Part shown: positions 22,748 to 32,485 of the stretch, piece by piece | How the letters are laid out: the number at the start of each line of letters is the position of its first letter | Position numbering within the stretch: position 1 is the first letter of the stretch | DNA from: Xanthobacteraceae bacterium | GTDB lineage: Bacteria; Pseudomonadota; Alphaproteobacteria; Rhizobiales; Xanthobacteraceae | Assembly: GCA_030037065.1 (NCBI GenBank) | Contig: JASHRW010000399.1 | Location: forward strand, 1 to 32,485 | Direction: 5' to 3' | DNA length: 32,485 nucleotides | Notes under the pieces: model-generated | Databases searched by the model: none | The model's input: the letters and a program-made list of their open reading frames with translations, nothing else | Told to the model about the DNA's origin: nothing | Translations under genes and position numbers: made by a program

Positions 22748-24338
22748 AATGCCGGAAGTGCCGCGTGCCGGTGAACACCATGGCGACATTGTGATCGTCG
22801 GCGGCCTTGATCACTTCGTCGTCACGCACCGAACCGCCCGGTTGAATGACCGCGGTCGCGCCGGCTTCGATGGCGACGAGGAGGCCGTCGGCAAACGGAA
22901 AGAACGCATCGGAGGCGACCACCGAGCCTTTGGTGGCGGGCTCGGCGAGCCCGGCCGCTTGCGCTGCGTCGGCGGCCTTGTGCGCGGCGATCCGCGCGGC
23001 ATCGACGCGGCTCATCTGCCCGGCGCCGATACCGACCGTGACCGAATCCTTGGCGTAGATGATCGTGTTCGATTTCACGTGCTTGGCGACACGAAAGGCA
23101 AAGCGTAGATCGCGCAGCTCAGCATTGGTCGGCGCCCGCTTGGTCACGGACTTGAGGTCCATGTCATCAATCACGGCGTTGTCGCGCGACTGGACCAGGA
23201 GGCCGCCGGCGACCGTCTTCGCCGTCAGGCCACCGGCGCGCGGATCGGGCAAGCCGCCGGCGAGCAGGAGCCGCAAGTTCCTCTTCGCGCCGACGATACC
23301 AATAGCCTCATCGGTCGCGTCCGGCGCGATGATGACCTCGGTGAAAATTTCGGTGATGGCGCGCGCCGCGTCGGCATCGAACGTGCGGTTGAGCGCGACG
23401 ATGCCGCCGAACGCCGACACCGGATCGCAGGCGAGCGCCTTGCGATAGGCGTCGAGCAGGTCTTGGCCCTCGGCAACGCCGCATGGATTGGCGTGCTTGA
23501 TGATCGCGCACGCCGCCGTGCGCACCGGATCGAACTCGGCGACGCATTCGTAGGCCGCATCGGTGTCGTTGATATTGTTGTAGGAGAGCTGCTTGCCCTG
23601 GACTTGGCGTGCAGTGGCGACGCCGAAGCGCTTAGCTGGCGTGCGATAGAACGCCGCCGACTGGTGCGGATTTTCGCCGTAGCGAAGCTTTTCGATCAGC
23701 CGGCCGCCGAAGGCTCGGTAGTCCGGTGCGATCTCGGCAAGTTCGCCGGCGAACCAATTCGCAATCGCCGCATCATAAGCGGCCGTGCGGGCAAACGCCT
23801 TGGCGGCGAGCCGGCGGCGCAATGCCAGCGTCGTCATGCCGCCATGCCGCGCCAACTCGTCGAGCAACGCGGCATAATCGCTCGCGTCGACCACGACGGC
23901 GACATCCTCGTGGTTCTTGGCCGCGGCGCGGATCATCGCCGGTCCGCCGATGTCGATATTCTCGATGCAGGCGGCAAACGCGGCGCCGCGTGCCACGGTT
24001 TCCTCGAACGGGTAGAGATTGACCGCGAGGATATCGATCGGCCGGATTCTTTGCGCACGCATCGCTTCGACATGCTGCGGGTTGCCGCGCACCGCAAGCA
24101 AGCCGCCATGCACGGCCGGATGCAGCGTCTTGACGCGGCCGTCCATCATCTCGGGGAATCCGGTCAGATCGCTCACGTCGAGCACCGGCAAGCCGGCATC
24201 GCTCAGTGTCTTGCGTGTGCCGCCGGTGGATACGAGTTCGACGCCGTAGGCGGAGAGCGCGCGGGCAAATTCGACGATTCCGGCCTTGTCGGAGACGGAA
24301 ATGAGGGCACGGGTGGCGCGGCGCAACTGCTCTGTCAT
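22746..24338 (-). CDS. purH: Bifunctional AICAR transformylase / IMP cyclohydrolase
   Basis: A 530-residue enzyme performing the last two steps of IMP synthesis. The N-terminal MGS-like cyclohydrolase domain (about 1-200) shows [47 protein letters not shown] and NLYPFEE. The C-terminal transformylase domain shows [13 protein letters not shown], the [16 protein letters not shown] segment, the catalytic-region [11 protein letters not shown], and [23 protein letters not shown]. It ends [17 protein letters not shown]. coli PurH has 529 residues. The frame is open upstream, but the ATG at 24338 gives the family N-terminus. It follows the heparinase-like gene, a gene order found in many Rhizobiales. 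Confidence 0.96.
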   Translation of the reverse strand: MTEQLRRATRALISVSDKAGIVEFARALSAYGVELVSTGGTRKTLSDAGLPVLDVSDLTGFPEMMDGRVKTLHPAVHGGLLAVRGNPQHVEAMRAQRIRPIDILAVNLYPFEETVARGAAFAACIENIDIGGPAMIRAAAKNHEDVAVVVDASDYAALLDELARHGGMTTLALRRRLAAKAFARTAAYDAAIANWFAGELAEIAPDYRAFGGRLIEKLRYGENPHQSAAFYRTPAKRFGVATARQVQGKQLSYNNINDTDAAYECVAEFDPVRTAACAIIKHANPCGVAEGQDLLDAYRKALACDPVSAFGGIVALNRTFDADAARAITEIFTEVIIAPDATDEAIGIVGAKRNLRLLLAGGLPDPRAGGLTAKTVAGGLLVQSRDNAVIDDMDLKSVTKRAPTNAELRDLRFAFRVAKHVKSNTIIYAKDSVTVGIGAGQMSRVDAARIAAHKAADAAQAAGLAEPATKGSVVASDAFFPFADGLLVAIEAGATAVIQPGGSVRDDEVIKAADDHNVAMVFTGTRHFRH

Positions 24339-24397
24339 GCCGTGTTCAATCCCATTCTCCGCCGCCTGGCGCAAGCACGGCGAGCGACGTCGACGTC

Positions 24398-26164
24398 CTA
24401 CAGCGGCAGTTTTGGTTCGTCTGCGCGCGCGCCGCGCGCGGTCGTCCGCGTGAAGGCGGGCGCGCTGGTTAGCTGCAGATTCCAGGCGACGCGCGGCATA
24501 TCGCGGGCGTTGCCATACACCACGAGCTGTACCGTGCGCCGCGGGCCCTCGGCACCGGCCAAATAGACGCTGTCCTCGAGATCGACGCGGCCATCGCGGA
24601 CGACGAAGGTCCATACGTCTTTGTCGGGCGCCATCAGCATCGCGCCGTGCCCATCGGAAAGCCGCGTGGCCTTGACCGAGGGGTGAACATGGAAGCGTAC
24701 GGCATATTTGTTGGGCATGGTGTCCGGCGCGTGATGGTCGTCGGTCGAGAAAAACGCGTCCTCGCCTTCGAGCCGCGTGCCGTCGGCGGCGAGGAGCAGC
24801 GTGCGTTCGTGCAGGATGCCGAAACGTTTGGCGTAGCCGTCATGGGTCGCGCGCAAGACCAGGGCGTCATCGCGATCCTCGCGCCTCACCGCGACGTGGC
24901 TCGGCCCATCAAGCATGGGCGCGCCGCCGAGCACGCGGCGAACAGCCGGCGAGATGACAAAGCGCGCCGACGATGTGTCGTTGAACGTTACCGTCGAATG
25001 GGCTGGCGTTGCACGGGCGAGCTGCCGCCAGTCTTCGCGCGCGGTCGGCGGCATGCCGCAATTGACGATCAGCGGATTTTGCTTGGGCGTGGAAAACTCG
25101 AACGAAAGGCAGCCGGCATGCGCTTCGAGACTGAGTTCGATCGGCGGTGCGCGGCCGACGTCCACGATCAGCACACCGCCGCCGGCCTCAAGGCGCTGAT
25201 AGCCGGAATGCGGTGCGTTCGACAGCGGCGCCCCGCCGGTTTCATCGTAAGCGAGCAGCGTCAGCAATTGATCAGCGGGCGTCGCGCCCATGCCGTTGAA
25301 ACGGGCGAAGCCGCCGTCCGAATGACGGAAGAACCGCAACATCGGCATCATGCGGTCGAGGGCATTGAGAAGCGCCGGCGGCGGCGCGATGTTGCGCGAT
25401 GAATAGGCGCGCCGCAGCGGCAATAATTCGAGCAGGATTTCGATGATCGCGCCGGGATCGCGGCTGGCGTGGCCGCCGTCGGGAAGGATCTGCCGCTGCA
25501 GCTCCTGGCGCAGCCGTTCGGTTGCCGTTTTGATGCGGCGGGCTTGGCTGGCGATACAGAGTGCCGAGTCGGTGAGCGCAATGATCGCCTGCAACTGCGC
25601 CACGCCGCGCCGGGCGTCGGTGTGGCGCAGGTAGCGCACCTGACGAACGATGCTGCGCAGGAAGCGTCGATAGAACGACACATCGGTATCCTGCAGTACC
25701 AGTGTCGCTTGGCTCAGCCACGAGATGATGCGCCGCGACAGCACGTCCTGCCGCCACGCCAGGGGATGCCAGGAGCCTTGCAGGGCGATCCATTCGTCGA
25801 CGAGCGCGCGGCCGTTAGCGCGCGTGATGGCCGATTCGGCGGCGCGCAGGTGGCGCAGCCAGGCAAACCCGAGAAGCTCAGCCGCCCACTCCTCGGAAGG
25901 CGGTTCCATTTCGAAGATCGAACGGCCGTCGCAGATCACCACCTTGCCGGCGAAAGCAAAACGGCCGGAGTAGATTTCGCTGGCGCGGGTGGCGTCGGCG
26001 GTGCGCAAGTCTGGCGGTGCGATCAGCAGACGATCGGCGCGGAACGGTATGAGCGGCCAGAAAACGGACGGAAGGCTGGTCACGCGTCCGGCAAGCTGCC
26101 GCCATGCGCCGCGCAGCAGCAGCCAGGACAACTTCGCATGATGGCCGAGTTCAAGGCGCGCCAT
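24398..26164 (-). CDS. Heparinase II/III-like family protein
   Basis: A 588-residue protein. An N-terminal alpha-helical toroid region (about 1-300, with [40 protein letters not shown] and [25 protein letters not shown]) precedes a C-terminal beta-sandwich domain (about 320-588, with [19 protein letters not shown] and [20 protein letters not shown]). This is the layout of Hepar_II_III proteins. Related genes stand between rsmB and purH across Rhizobiales; a polysaccharide lyase role on an envelope or capsule glycan is presumed from the fold, not shown. No signal peptide is evident at the chosen start. The gene ends 59 nt before purH, so co-transcription is likely. Confidence 0.87.
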   Translation of the reverse strand: MARLELGHHAKLSWLLLRGAWRQLAGRVTSLPSVFWPLIPFRADRLLIAPPDLRTADATRASEIYSGRFAFAGKVVICDGRSIFEMEPPSEEWAAELLGFAWLRHLRAAESAITRANGRALVDEWIALQGSWHPLAWRQDVLSRRIISWLSQATLVLQDTDVSFYRRFLRSIVRQVRYLRHTDARRGVAQLQAIIALTDSALCIASQARRIKTATERLRQELQRQILPDGGHASRDPGAIIEILLELLPLRRAYSSRNIAPPPALLNALDRMMPMLRFFRHSDGGFARFNGMGATPADQLLTLLAYDETGGAPLSNAPHSGYQRLEAGGGVLIVDVGRAPPIELSLEAHAGCLSFEFSTPKQNPLIVNCGMPPTAREDWRQLARATPAHSTVTFNDTSSARFVISPAVRRVLGGAPMLDGPSHVAVRREDRDDALVLRATHDGYAKRFGILHERTLLLAADGTRLEGEDAFFSTDDHHAPDTMPNKYAVRFHVHPSVKATRLSDGHGAMLMAPDKDVWTFVVRDGRVDLEDSVYLAGAEGPRRTVQLVVYGNARDMPRVAWNLQLTSAPAFTRTTARGARADEPKLPL

Positions 26165-26268
26165 CGCGGCGCTCGCCCCTTTCTGCCCCCATAACGCGGG
26201 CGCCTGTTGCCGCCGGCACCATAATGAACGGCAGGTTGACGGCCAAACAGTGATCTAACACGCTGACG

Positions 26269-27621
26269 TTAATATAATTTTTCCAATCGGGCGGCAAAGA
26301 AGCCGTCAAGCCCGGAAAGCCGCAAGTCGCTATCGCGAAGCTGGCACGGCAGCGTGCGCAGGTCGCCTTTTTCACTGATGAACTCGGCCTGCCCGGAAAT
26401 TTCGCGCGCCGCGACCGGCACCCGGCGCGCTCCGGGTTGGCGCGCCAGAAGCGCAGCAACGACGTCCTCGTTCTCCTCCGGCTCGAGCGAGCAGGTGCAA
26501 TAGACCAGTGTGCCGCCGTTTCTGGTCAGCGTCAGCGCGTGTTCGATCAATTGGCTTTGCACGCGTGCCAGAGCGGCAATATCGCGCTCGCGTTTGAGCC
26601 ACGGCACGTCCGGATGACGGCGGATGGTGCCGGTTGAAGAACACGGCGCATCAAGCAGCACCGCGTCGAATTTCTGTTCGACCGTCCAAGTCGCTGCATC
26701 GGCGCAAGTAAGCTCAGCCGTCAGCGAAAGCCGTTGCAGATTGTCGCGCACGCGCTCAAGCCGCGCCGGCGCCCGGTCGACGGCGGTGACGAGCGCGCCG
26801 GCGGCGGCAAGCTGCGCCGTCTTGCCGCCCGGCGCGGCGCACAGGTCGGCGACGCGCTTTCCCTTCAGCTCGCCGAACAGCCGCACCGGCAGCGCCGCCG
26901 CCGCATCCTGAACCCACCAGGTGCCTTCGGCGAAACCCGGCAATGCGGTCACCGGACCGTGAGCGATCGTGCGCACCGTGCCGGTCGGCAGTACCCGCCC
27001 GTCGAGGCGTTCGGCCCAGACGTCGGGGTCGCTCCTGACGGTGAGATCAAGCGCCGGCTCATGGCCGTGGGCGGCGGCGATGGCGCGTGCCTTTGCCTCC
27101 CCATAGGTTTTGCTCCACCGCGCCAACAGCCAGTCCGGAGTATCGAGAATGGCGGGATCGAGCCCAGCGAGGCGGTCGGTGCCCTCGCGGGCCACGCGCC
27201 GCAACACGGCATTGACCAAGCCGGCGTATCGAGCCGCGTTGCGATCCGCCTGGGTGAGACGCACCGCAAGATCGACCGCGGCGTGATCGGGGATGTGCAG
27301 AAAAAGAATCTGCGCAGCGCCAAGCAGCAGCGCCGTCTCAACAAGCGGCGCCTGCGCCGGCGGACCGCGATCGAGAAATTGCGCAATGAGATAGCGCAAG
27401 GTGCCGAGCCGGCGCAGCACCGTTGCGATGAGCGCGCGCGCGAGCGCACGGTCGCGCTCGGGCAGTGCGGCCAGTTGTTTGGAGGCCTCAAGTTGTTCGT
27501 CGAGCGCGCGGTGGCGGCGCAGCACGCCATCGATAATAGCGGCGGCGATGCGTCGTACCGCAAGGCCCGGCGCTGAGTCTGGATCAGGATCGCCAACTGG
27601 CGTCTTGTGTGCGCGCTTCAT
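26269..27621 (-). CDS. rsmB: 16S rRNA m5C967 methyltransferase-like protein, RsmB/NOL1/Sun family
   Basis: A 450-residue RNA methyltransferase. The N-terminal NusB-like domain (about 20-165) is followed by the Rossmann-fold methyltransferase. SAM binding is at VADLCAAPGGKTAQLA; the two cysteines of the m5C mechanism are in LLDAPCSSTGTIRRHPD and LVYCTCSLEPEENEDVV. GLDGFFAARLEKLY closes the fold. It should methylate C967 of 16S rRNA using SAM; other targets such as tRNA cannot be excluded. The start follows AGGAA with a somewhat long spacing. It is divergent from the SDHAF4-like gene (64-bp gap). Confidence 0.93.
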   Translation of the reverse strand: MKRAHKTPVGDPDPDSAPGLAVRRIAAAIIDGVLRRHRALDEQLEASKQLAALPERDRALARALIATVLRRLGTLRYLIAQFLDRGPPAQAPLVETALLLGAAQILFLHIPDHAAVDLAVRLTQADRNAARYAGLVNAVLRRVAREGTDRLAGLDPAILDTPDWLLARWSKTYGEAKARAIAAAHGHEPALDLTVRSDPDVWAERLDGRVLPTGTVRTIAHGPVTALPGFAEGTWWVQDAAAALPVRLFGELKGKRVADLCAAPGGKTAQLAAAGALVTAVDRAPARLERVRDNLQRLSLTAELTCADAATWTVEQKFDAVLLDAPCSSTGTIRRHPDVPWLKRERDIAALARVQSQLIEHALTLTRNGGTLVYCTCSLEPEENEDVVAALLARQPGARRVPVAAREISGQAEFISEKGDLRTLPCQLRDSDLRLSGLDGFFAARLEKLY

Positions 27622-27685
27622 CGGAGAAATTCCTGGCGGCGGCCGGCACTTGCAGAATTGCCACGGCTACGCCAAGTCAAAGCCC

Positions 27686-27922
27686 ATGCCAACCGACCAA
27701 ACGGCGCCGCGGCAGGCCGCAATGACGCCGGCTCAGAACGCACCAGGTGAAACGCGTTCGCTGCCGCCGGCGGCCGAGCGCGCGCTTGCTGAAGCAGACG
27801 TCCGCCGCGCCGAACGCGAGCAGAGCAGTGCTGAGGCGCCGAACGAAGTCAACGGTCGCGGCGGTGCCGATCCGACCCGCTACGGGGATTGGGAAGTCAA
27901 CGGAATCGCGTCGGATTTCTGA
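27686..27922 (+). CDS. SDHAF4-like protein, DUF1674 (succinate dehydrogenase assembly factor)
   Basis: A 78-residue protein whose conserved C-terminal block GRGGADPTRYGDWEVNGIASDF identifies DUF1674. The mitochondrial homologue SDHAF4 binds flavinated SdhA before it joins the complex; the same is presumed here. The N-terminal 45 residues are Ala/Pro/Glu-rich and probably disordered. The frame is open far upstream, antisense to rsmB, so the ATG at 27686 just outside rsmB is chosen; a second ATG at 27722 would remove 12 residues. In related genomes it is a regular neighbour of rsmB. Confidence 0.88.
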   Translation: MPTDQTAPRQAAMTPAQNAPGETRSLPPAAERALAEADVRRAEREQSSAEAPNEVNGRGGADPTRYGDWEVNGIASDF

Positions 27923-28004
27923 CCTGCTCGGGAGGCGAGGCACACGAGGCTCACCGCGACGCAACCGCCGCCAGGGATAGGGTCGGGCCGACGCCTGTGG
28001 CGGA

Positions 28005-28526
28005 TTACCGCGTGACTACGACCGGTGTGCCGACACTGACCCGGCTGAAGAGATCGGTGATATCGGCGTTGTACATGCGGATGCAGCCATGGGAGACAAA
28101 GCTGCCGATCAAATTCGGCTGATTGGTGCCGTGGATGGCGTATTGTCCGCCGCCCGACAGCGTCATCGCCGCCACGCCCATCGGATTGTGTGGCGAACCG
28201 CCCGGGATCACGGCCGGCAGCTTGCTGTAGTCGCGCCGGATCGAGGCCGGTGCGGTCCACGCCGGTTCGACGTACTTGCCGTCGATCCGCACCGTGCCGA
28301 ACCATTGCATGCTGGGGCGGCCGACGGCGACCGGATAGCGGATGGCCTCGCCGTTGCCGAGCATGAGGTAGAGGCGCCGCTCGGCGGTACGTATCACGAT
28401 GGTGCCTGCCGGATAGCTCTCCTGCACCGTTACGAGCTCCGCGCGGGCCATCGCCGGCTTCGGCGCCAAGGCAAACGTTACCGCGCAGGCCGTCAGTACG
28501 GCCGCAAGCAGAATTTTCCCTCGCAT
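28005..28526 (-). CDS. L,D-transpeptidase, ErfK/YbiS family, secreted
   Basis: A 173-residue protein with a Sec-type signal (MRGKILLAAV core, cleavage near AMARA). The YkuD domain begins at GTIVIRTAERRLYLML. It carries both catalytic blocks: HGTNQPNLIG and VSHGCIRMYNADI, with nucleophile Cys148. GGSPHNPMGVAAM is also typical. It should make 3-3 cross-links in peptidoglycan or attach lipoproteins to it in the periplasm. An ATG at 28541 would add five residues; the ATG at 28526 has GGGGA with better spacing and a more normal signal peptide. It is convergent with the SDHAF4-like gene. Confidence 0.92.
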   Translation of the reverse strand: MRGKILLAAVLTACAVTFALAPKPAMARAELVTVQESYPAGTIVIRTAERRLYLMLGNGEAIRYPVAVGRPSMQWFGTVRIDGKYVEPAWTAPASIRRDYSKLPAVIPGGSPHNPMGVAAMTLSGGGQYAIHGTNQPNLIGSFVSHGCIRMYNADITDLFSRVSVGTPVVVTR

Positions 28527-28610
28527 AATAATCCCCGCCATGATGCCGCCCCGCGCAGGCCGCGGGCCCCAATCGCGGTCACCAAGTGGAAACCATCATA
28601 GCCGAGATGG

Positions 28611-28634
28611 CGGCGCCGCTCAGCAGCGGCGCCG
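28611..28634. promoter_or_regulatory. Perfect 10-bp hairpin downstream of acs
   Basis: CGGCGCCGCT (28611-28620) and AGCGGCGCCG (28625-28634) form a perfect stem around CAGC. It lies 55 bp past the acs stop on the minus strand and about 85 bp upstream of the transpeptidase start. No T-run follows on either strand, so it may be an mRNA 3'-end stabiliser or weak terminator. Confidence 0.6.
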
Positions 28635-28688
28635 AGTTATGGTGAAATTTTTACAAACGACGTTCGGCAGTCCGCGCAATCCGCGTCG

Positions 28689-30641
<1,953 letters not shown>

Positions 30642-30711
30642 CGCGTTCCTCCGTCATACCGCGGCTCGAGGCCTTCATGGCGCAGGGCCAATGCTGCCGC
30701 GGAGCAGCTTG

Positions 30712-30724
30712 TAATGGACCATTA
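30712..30724. promoter_or_regulatory. Candidate operator upstream of acs
   Basis: TAATGGACCATTA is a perfect palindrome with one central base, AT-rich in a GC-rich setting. It lies 71 bp upstream of the acs start in the 246-bp gap to trxA, where a regulator of acetate use would be expected to bind. The rest of this gap shows no other clear site. No regulator gene is adjacent and the motif is not one I can name. Confidence 0.4.
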
Positions 30725-30887
30725 TGCGCTGGCCGCGCGGAAGGCGACAAGGCCGTCCAAGTTATCGGTTTGTCGCAGTGCCGCAGTTCACAGAGCCACG
30801 GGCTGCGCGGGCAGCCTCGCAGTTCGGCCAAACGCCCGTCAAGGAGCCTGCGGGCATGCATTTATGATCGGTGGAGGAGGGAGAGGA

Positions 30888-31205
30888 TCACACTGAGCCG
30901 GTGATCCATTGTTCAAGCTTCTGCTTGGGGGCGGCGCCGACCTGGCGGGAGGCGAGCTGGCCGTCCTTGAACAGCATCAGCGTCGGGATCGACATGATGC
31001 CGTACTTCGCCGCTACGCCGGGGTTCTCGTCGACATTGAGTTTGACGATCTTCACCTTGCCGTTGAGCGATTTGGAAATCTCTTCGAGCGCAGGCGCGAT
31101 CATCCGGCAAGGGCCGCACCACTCAGCCCAGAAATCGACGACGACCGGTCCGCTCGCTTTGAGCACGTCCTGATCGAATGATGCGTCGGTGACTTTGTCG
31201 ACCAT
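30888..31205 (-). CDS. trxA: Thioredoxin
   Basis: A 105-residue cytoplasmic thioredoxin. The redox site is WCGPC (Cys30 and Cys33), within [48 protein letters not shown] holds the cis-Pro, and the KQKLEQWI end is typical. It reduces disulfides with electrons from thioredoxin reductase. GCGAGG upstream supports the ATG at 31205 against the longer frame. It lies 71 bp after addA on the same strand, as in other Rhizobiales. Inverted arms GGATCAC/GTGATCC (30885-30891 and 30901-30907) straddle the stop codon. Confidence 0.97.
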   Translation of the reverse strand: MVDKVTDASFDQDVLKASGPVVVDFWAEWCGPCRMIAPALEEISKSLNGKVKIVKLNVDENPGVAAKYGIMSIPTLMLFKDGQLASRQVGAAPKQKLEQWITGSV

Positions 31206-31276
31206 GGAAGACCTCGCCGTTCTTAAAAAATCTCTGCGCCCTCGGGTGCCGAACCTATGAACCGCCTTGGGAGGCG

Positions 31277-32485
31277 TCAAGGGACCTTCACCGGAGAGTG
31301 ACCGTCATCCATTAGCACTTTGGCAACGGCTGTTTCCATCACTACGTCCGGCAACTCGATCAGGTGCGGGCCCTCGGTAAAAATGAGCGCGGCGCGGACC
31401 TTTCTGCCTGGATAGAGCGGCGACAGGACTGCGCGGTAGAGCCCAAGCTGGGCGACATAAGGTTCGACTTCGCCAAGTCCGTCGGGAACGCGGCGATCGG
31501 TCTTGTAATCGGCTATCAGGACAGCGTCGGCGGAAACGGCCAATCGATCCACCTGACCCGAAACCAGGATCGGATCGCCTCCGGCGCGCAGGATTCGGCC
31601 GACGATCGGAACCTCGGGCCGGCTTCCGCCCGCAAACAGGGCGGCGAATTTTTCGTCATCCAGAATTTTCAGAGTTTGGCTAGCAAGTCGCGCTTGCTCT
31701 TGCGCGTGAAGAATTGTGCCAGCTTTCGCGAGATAGCGTTCTGCTTCGGCTCGGCGGCGCTCCCGCGGAATATCGGGCAATGATTGCAGTAGCCGGTGTA
31801 CAAGACGCCCGCGCGCAAGGGCGCTTTGCCGGTCGGCGGCGGACGCGGCGCCAGGTCGATCGACGCGGCTCTCCTCGTCAAAGGCGGCAGACGGCGACAG
31901 CGGCGCGCGGCGCAGATTCGTCTGCGCTGACGGCTGCCGCAGCCACGCCGGCAACACAGCCGGAATCGCCGGGCTGGATGCCGTGTCGGCGATTGCGGCC
32001 TCAGGCTCCGTCGTGTCAGGCGTTTTTTGATAATGCCAGACTTTCTCACCGCCGCGGTCCTGCTCGACGAGCAGCGGCGCCAGCGCATCATGCACCAGGC
32101 CATACCAGCAGCCCTTCGGCCGTCCACGCAGGCCATCGGCGCCGCAGATAATCAGCCGCTCGGCGGCGCGTGTCATGGCGACGTAGAGAAGCCGGCGATA
32201 TTCGTTCTCGGCTTCGGTGAGCGCTGCGGCGCGCGCCGTGGCGACGCTGCCCGGATCGTCGTCCTTGCGACCGGCCCAGACGAGCGCGCCACCATCGAGC
32301 CGCAACAGCCGTGGCGGCCGCGGCCCGGCGGGCGGCGTCGTGGTATCGGCAAGGATGACGATCGGCGCTTCCAGACCCTTGGCGCCGTGCACGGTCATGA
32401 CCCGGACTTCGTCGCGCGCGATCTCCATATCGCGTTTGACTTCGGCCCGGGCGTCGCGCAGCCAAGCCAAAAAGCCCTGCAGCGA
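31277..32485 (-). CDS. addA: Double-strand break repair helicase-nuclease AddA, C-terminal part (5' end outside the window)
   Basis: The last 402 residues of a UvrD-like helicase/exonuclease. [23 protein letters not shown] is helicase motif V and [20 protein letters not shown] is motif VI. The C-terminal RecB-type nuclease domain shows [26 protein letters not shown] and [10 protein letters not shown], with the catalytic-type Asp residues and the Lys of DYK. With AddB it resects double-strand breaks for homologous recombination. The frame runs off the right window edge, so about two thirds of the protein is unseen. trxA follows 71 bp downstream. Confidence 0.94.
   Translation of the reverse strand, partial: SLQGFLAWLRDARAEVKRDMEIARDEVRVMTVHGAKGLEAPIVILADTTTPPAGPRPPRLLRLDGGALVWAGRKDDDPGSVATARAAALTEAENEYRRLLYVAMTRAAERLIICGADGLRGRPKGCWYGLVHDALAPLLVEQDRGGEKVWHYQKTPDTTEPEAAIADTASSPAIPAVLPAWLRQPSAQTNLRRAPLSPSAAFDEESRVDRPGAASAADRQSALARGRLVHRLLQSLPDIPRERRRAEAERYLAKAGTILHAQEQARLASQTLKILDDEKFAALFAGGSRPEVPIVGRILRAGGDPILVSGQVDRLAVSADAVLIADYKTDRRVPDGLGEVEPYVAQLGLYRAVLSPLYPGRKVRAALIFTEGPHLIELPDVVMETAVAKVLMDDGHSPVKVP

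Overview
The window comes from a GC-rich alphaproteobacterium, most likely of the order Hyphomicrobiales (Rhizobiales), near Bradyrhizobium, Pseudolabrys or Xanthobacteraceae. I infer this from protein style, from the order SDHAF4-type gene / rsmB / heparinase-like / purH, from addA beside trxA, and from palindromic intergenic repeats typical of the order, such as the GAGCATGATC...GATCATGCTC element after the EVE gene. No tRNA, rRNA, CRISPR array, transposase, phage or defence locus was recognised. Both window ends cut genes: a substrate-binding protein on the left and addA on the right.

Layout. 1-4540: a branched-chain amino-acid/amide type ABC importer operon (binding protein, two permeases, two ATPases), with a strong 15-bp hairpin between the binding-protein and permease genes. 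4591-5781: two small lipoprotein genes, a 14-bp tandem repeat, a terminator and a long palindrome. 5782-7915: an isocitrate lyase/PEP mutase-family lyase, divergent from a two-gene YeeE/YedE sulfur-transport pair. 8000-10552: a divergent leuC-leuD hydro-lyase pair and a VOC metalloenzyme. 10661-15106: signalling and envelope genes, namely a membrane diguanylate cyclase, a YggS-type PLP protein, an L,D-transpeptidase-fold protein, an OmpR-type response regulator and a stand-alone cyclic-nucleotide-binding protein. 15107-15949: a long non-coding stretch full of perfect hairpins. 15950-18950: an ABC exporter and an orphan tripartite-tricarboxylate (Bug) receptor. 18937-22684: thioesterase II, then a compact operon of UbiH-like monooxygenase, gpsA and an EVE-domain gene. 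22746-27922: purH, heparinase-like, rsmB and the SDHAF4-like gene. 28005-32485: a second L,D-transpeptidase, acs, trxA and the 3' part of addA.

Most genes are ordinary metabolism and housekeeping. Two observations stand out. First, 15202-15640 looks like an independent transcription unit for a highly structured RNA of about 400 nt: a sigma70-like promoter, nested perfect stems, and a 16-bp closing stem followed by six T. I could not match it to RNase P RNA, tmRNA, SRP RNA or a group II intron domain V. Second, the UbiH-like monooxygenase carries an in-frame insert of about 147 bp that is a long imperfect palindrome. A repeat element has therefore apparently been translated into roughly 49 extra residues, as described for Rickettsia palindromic elements. 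All identifications were made by eye from sequence motifs; no database search was possible.
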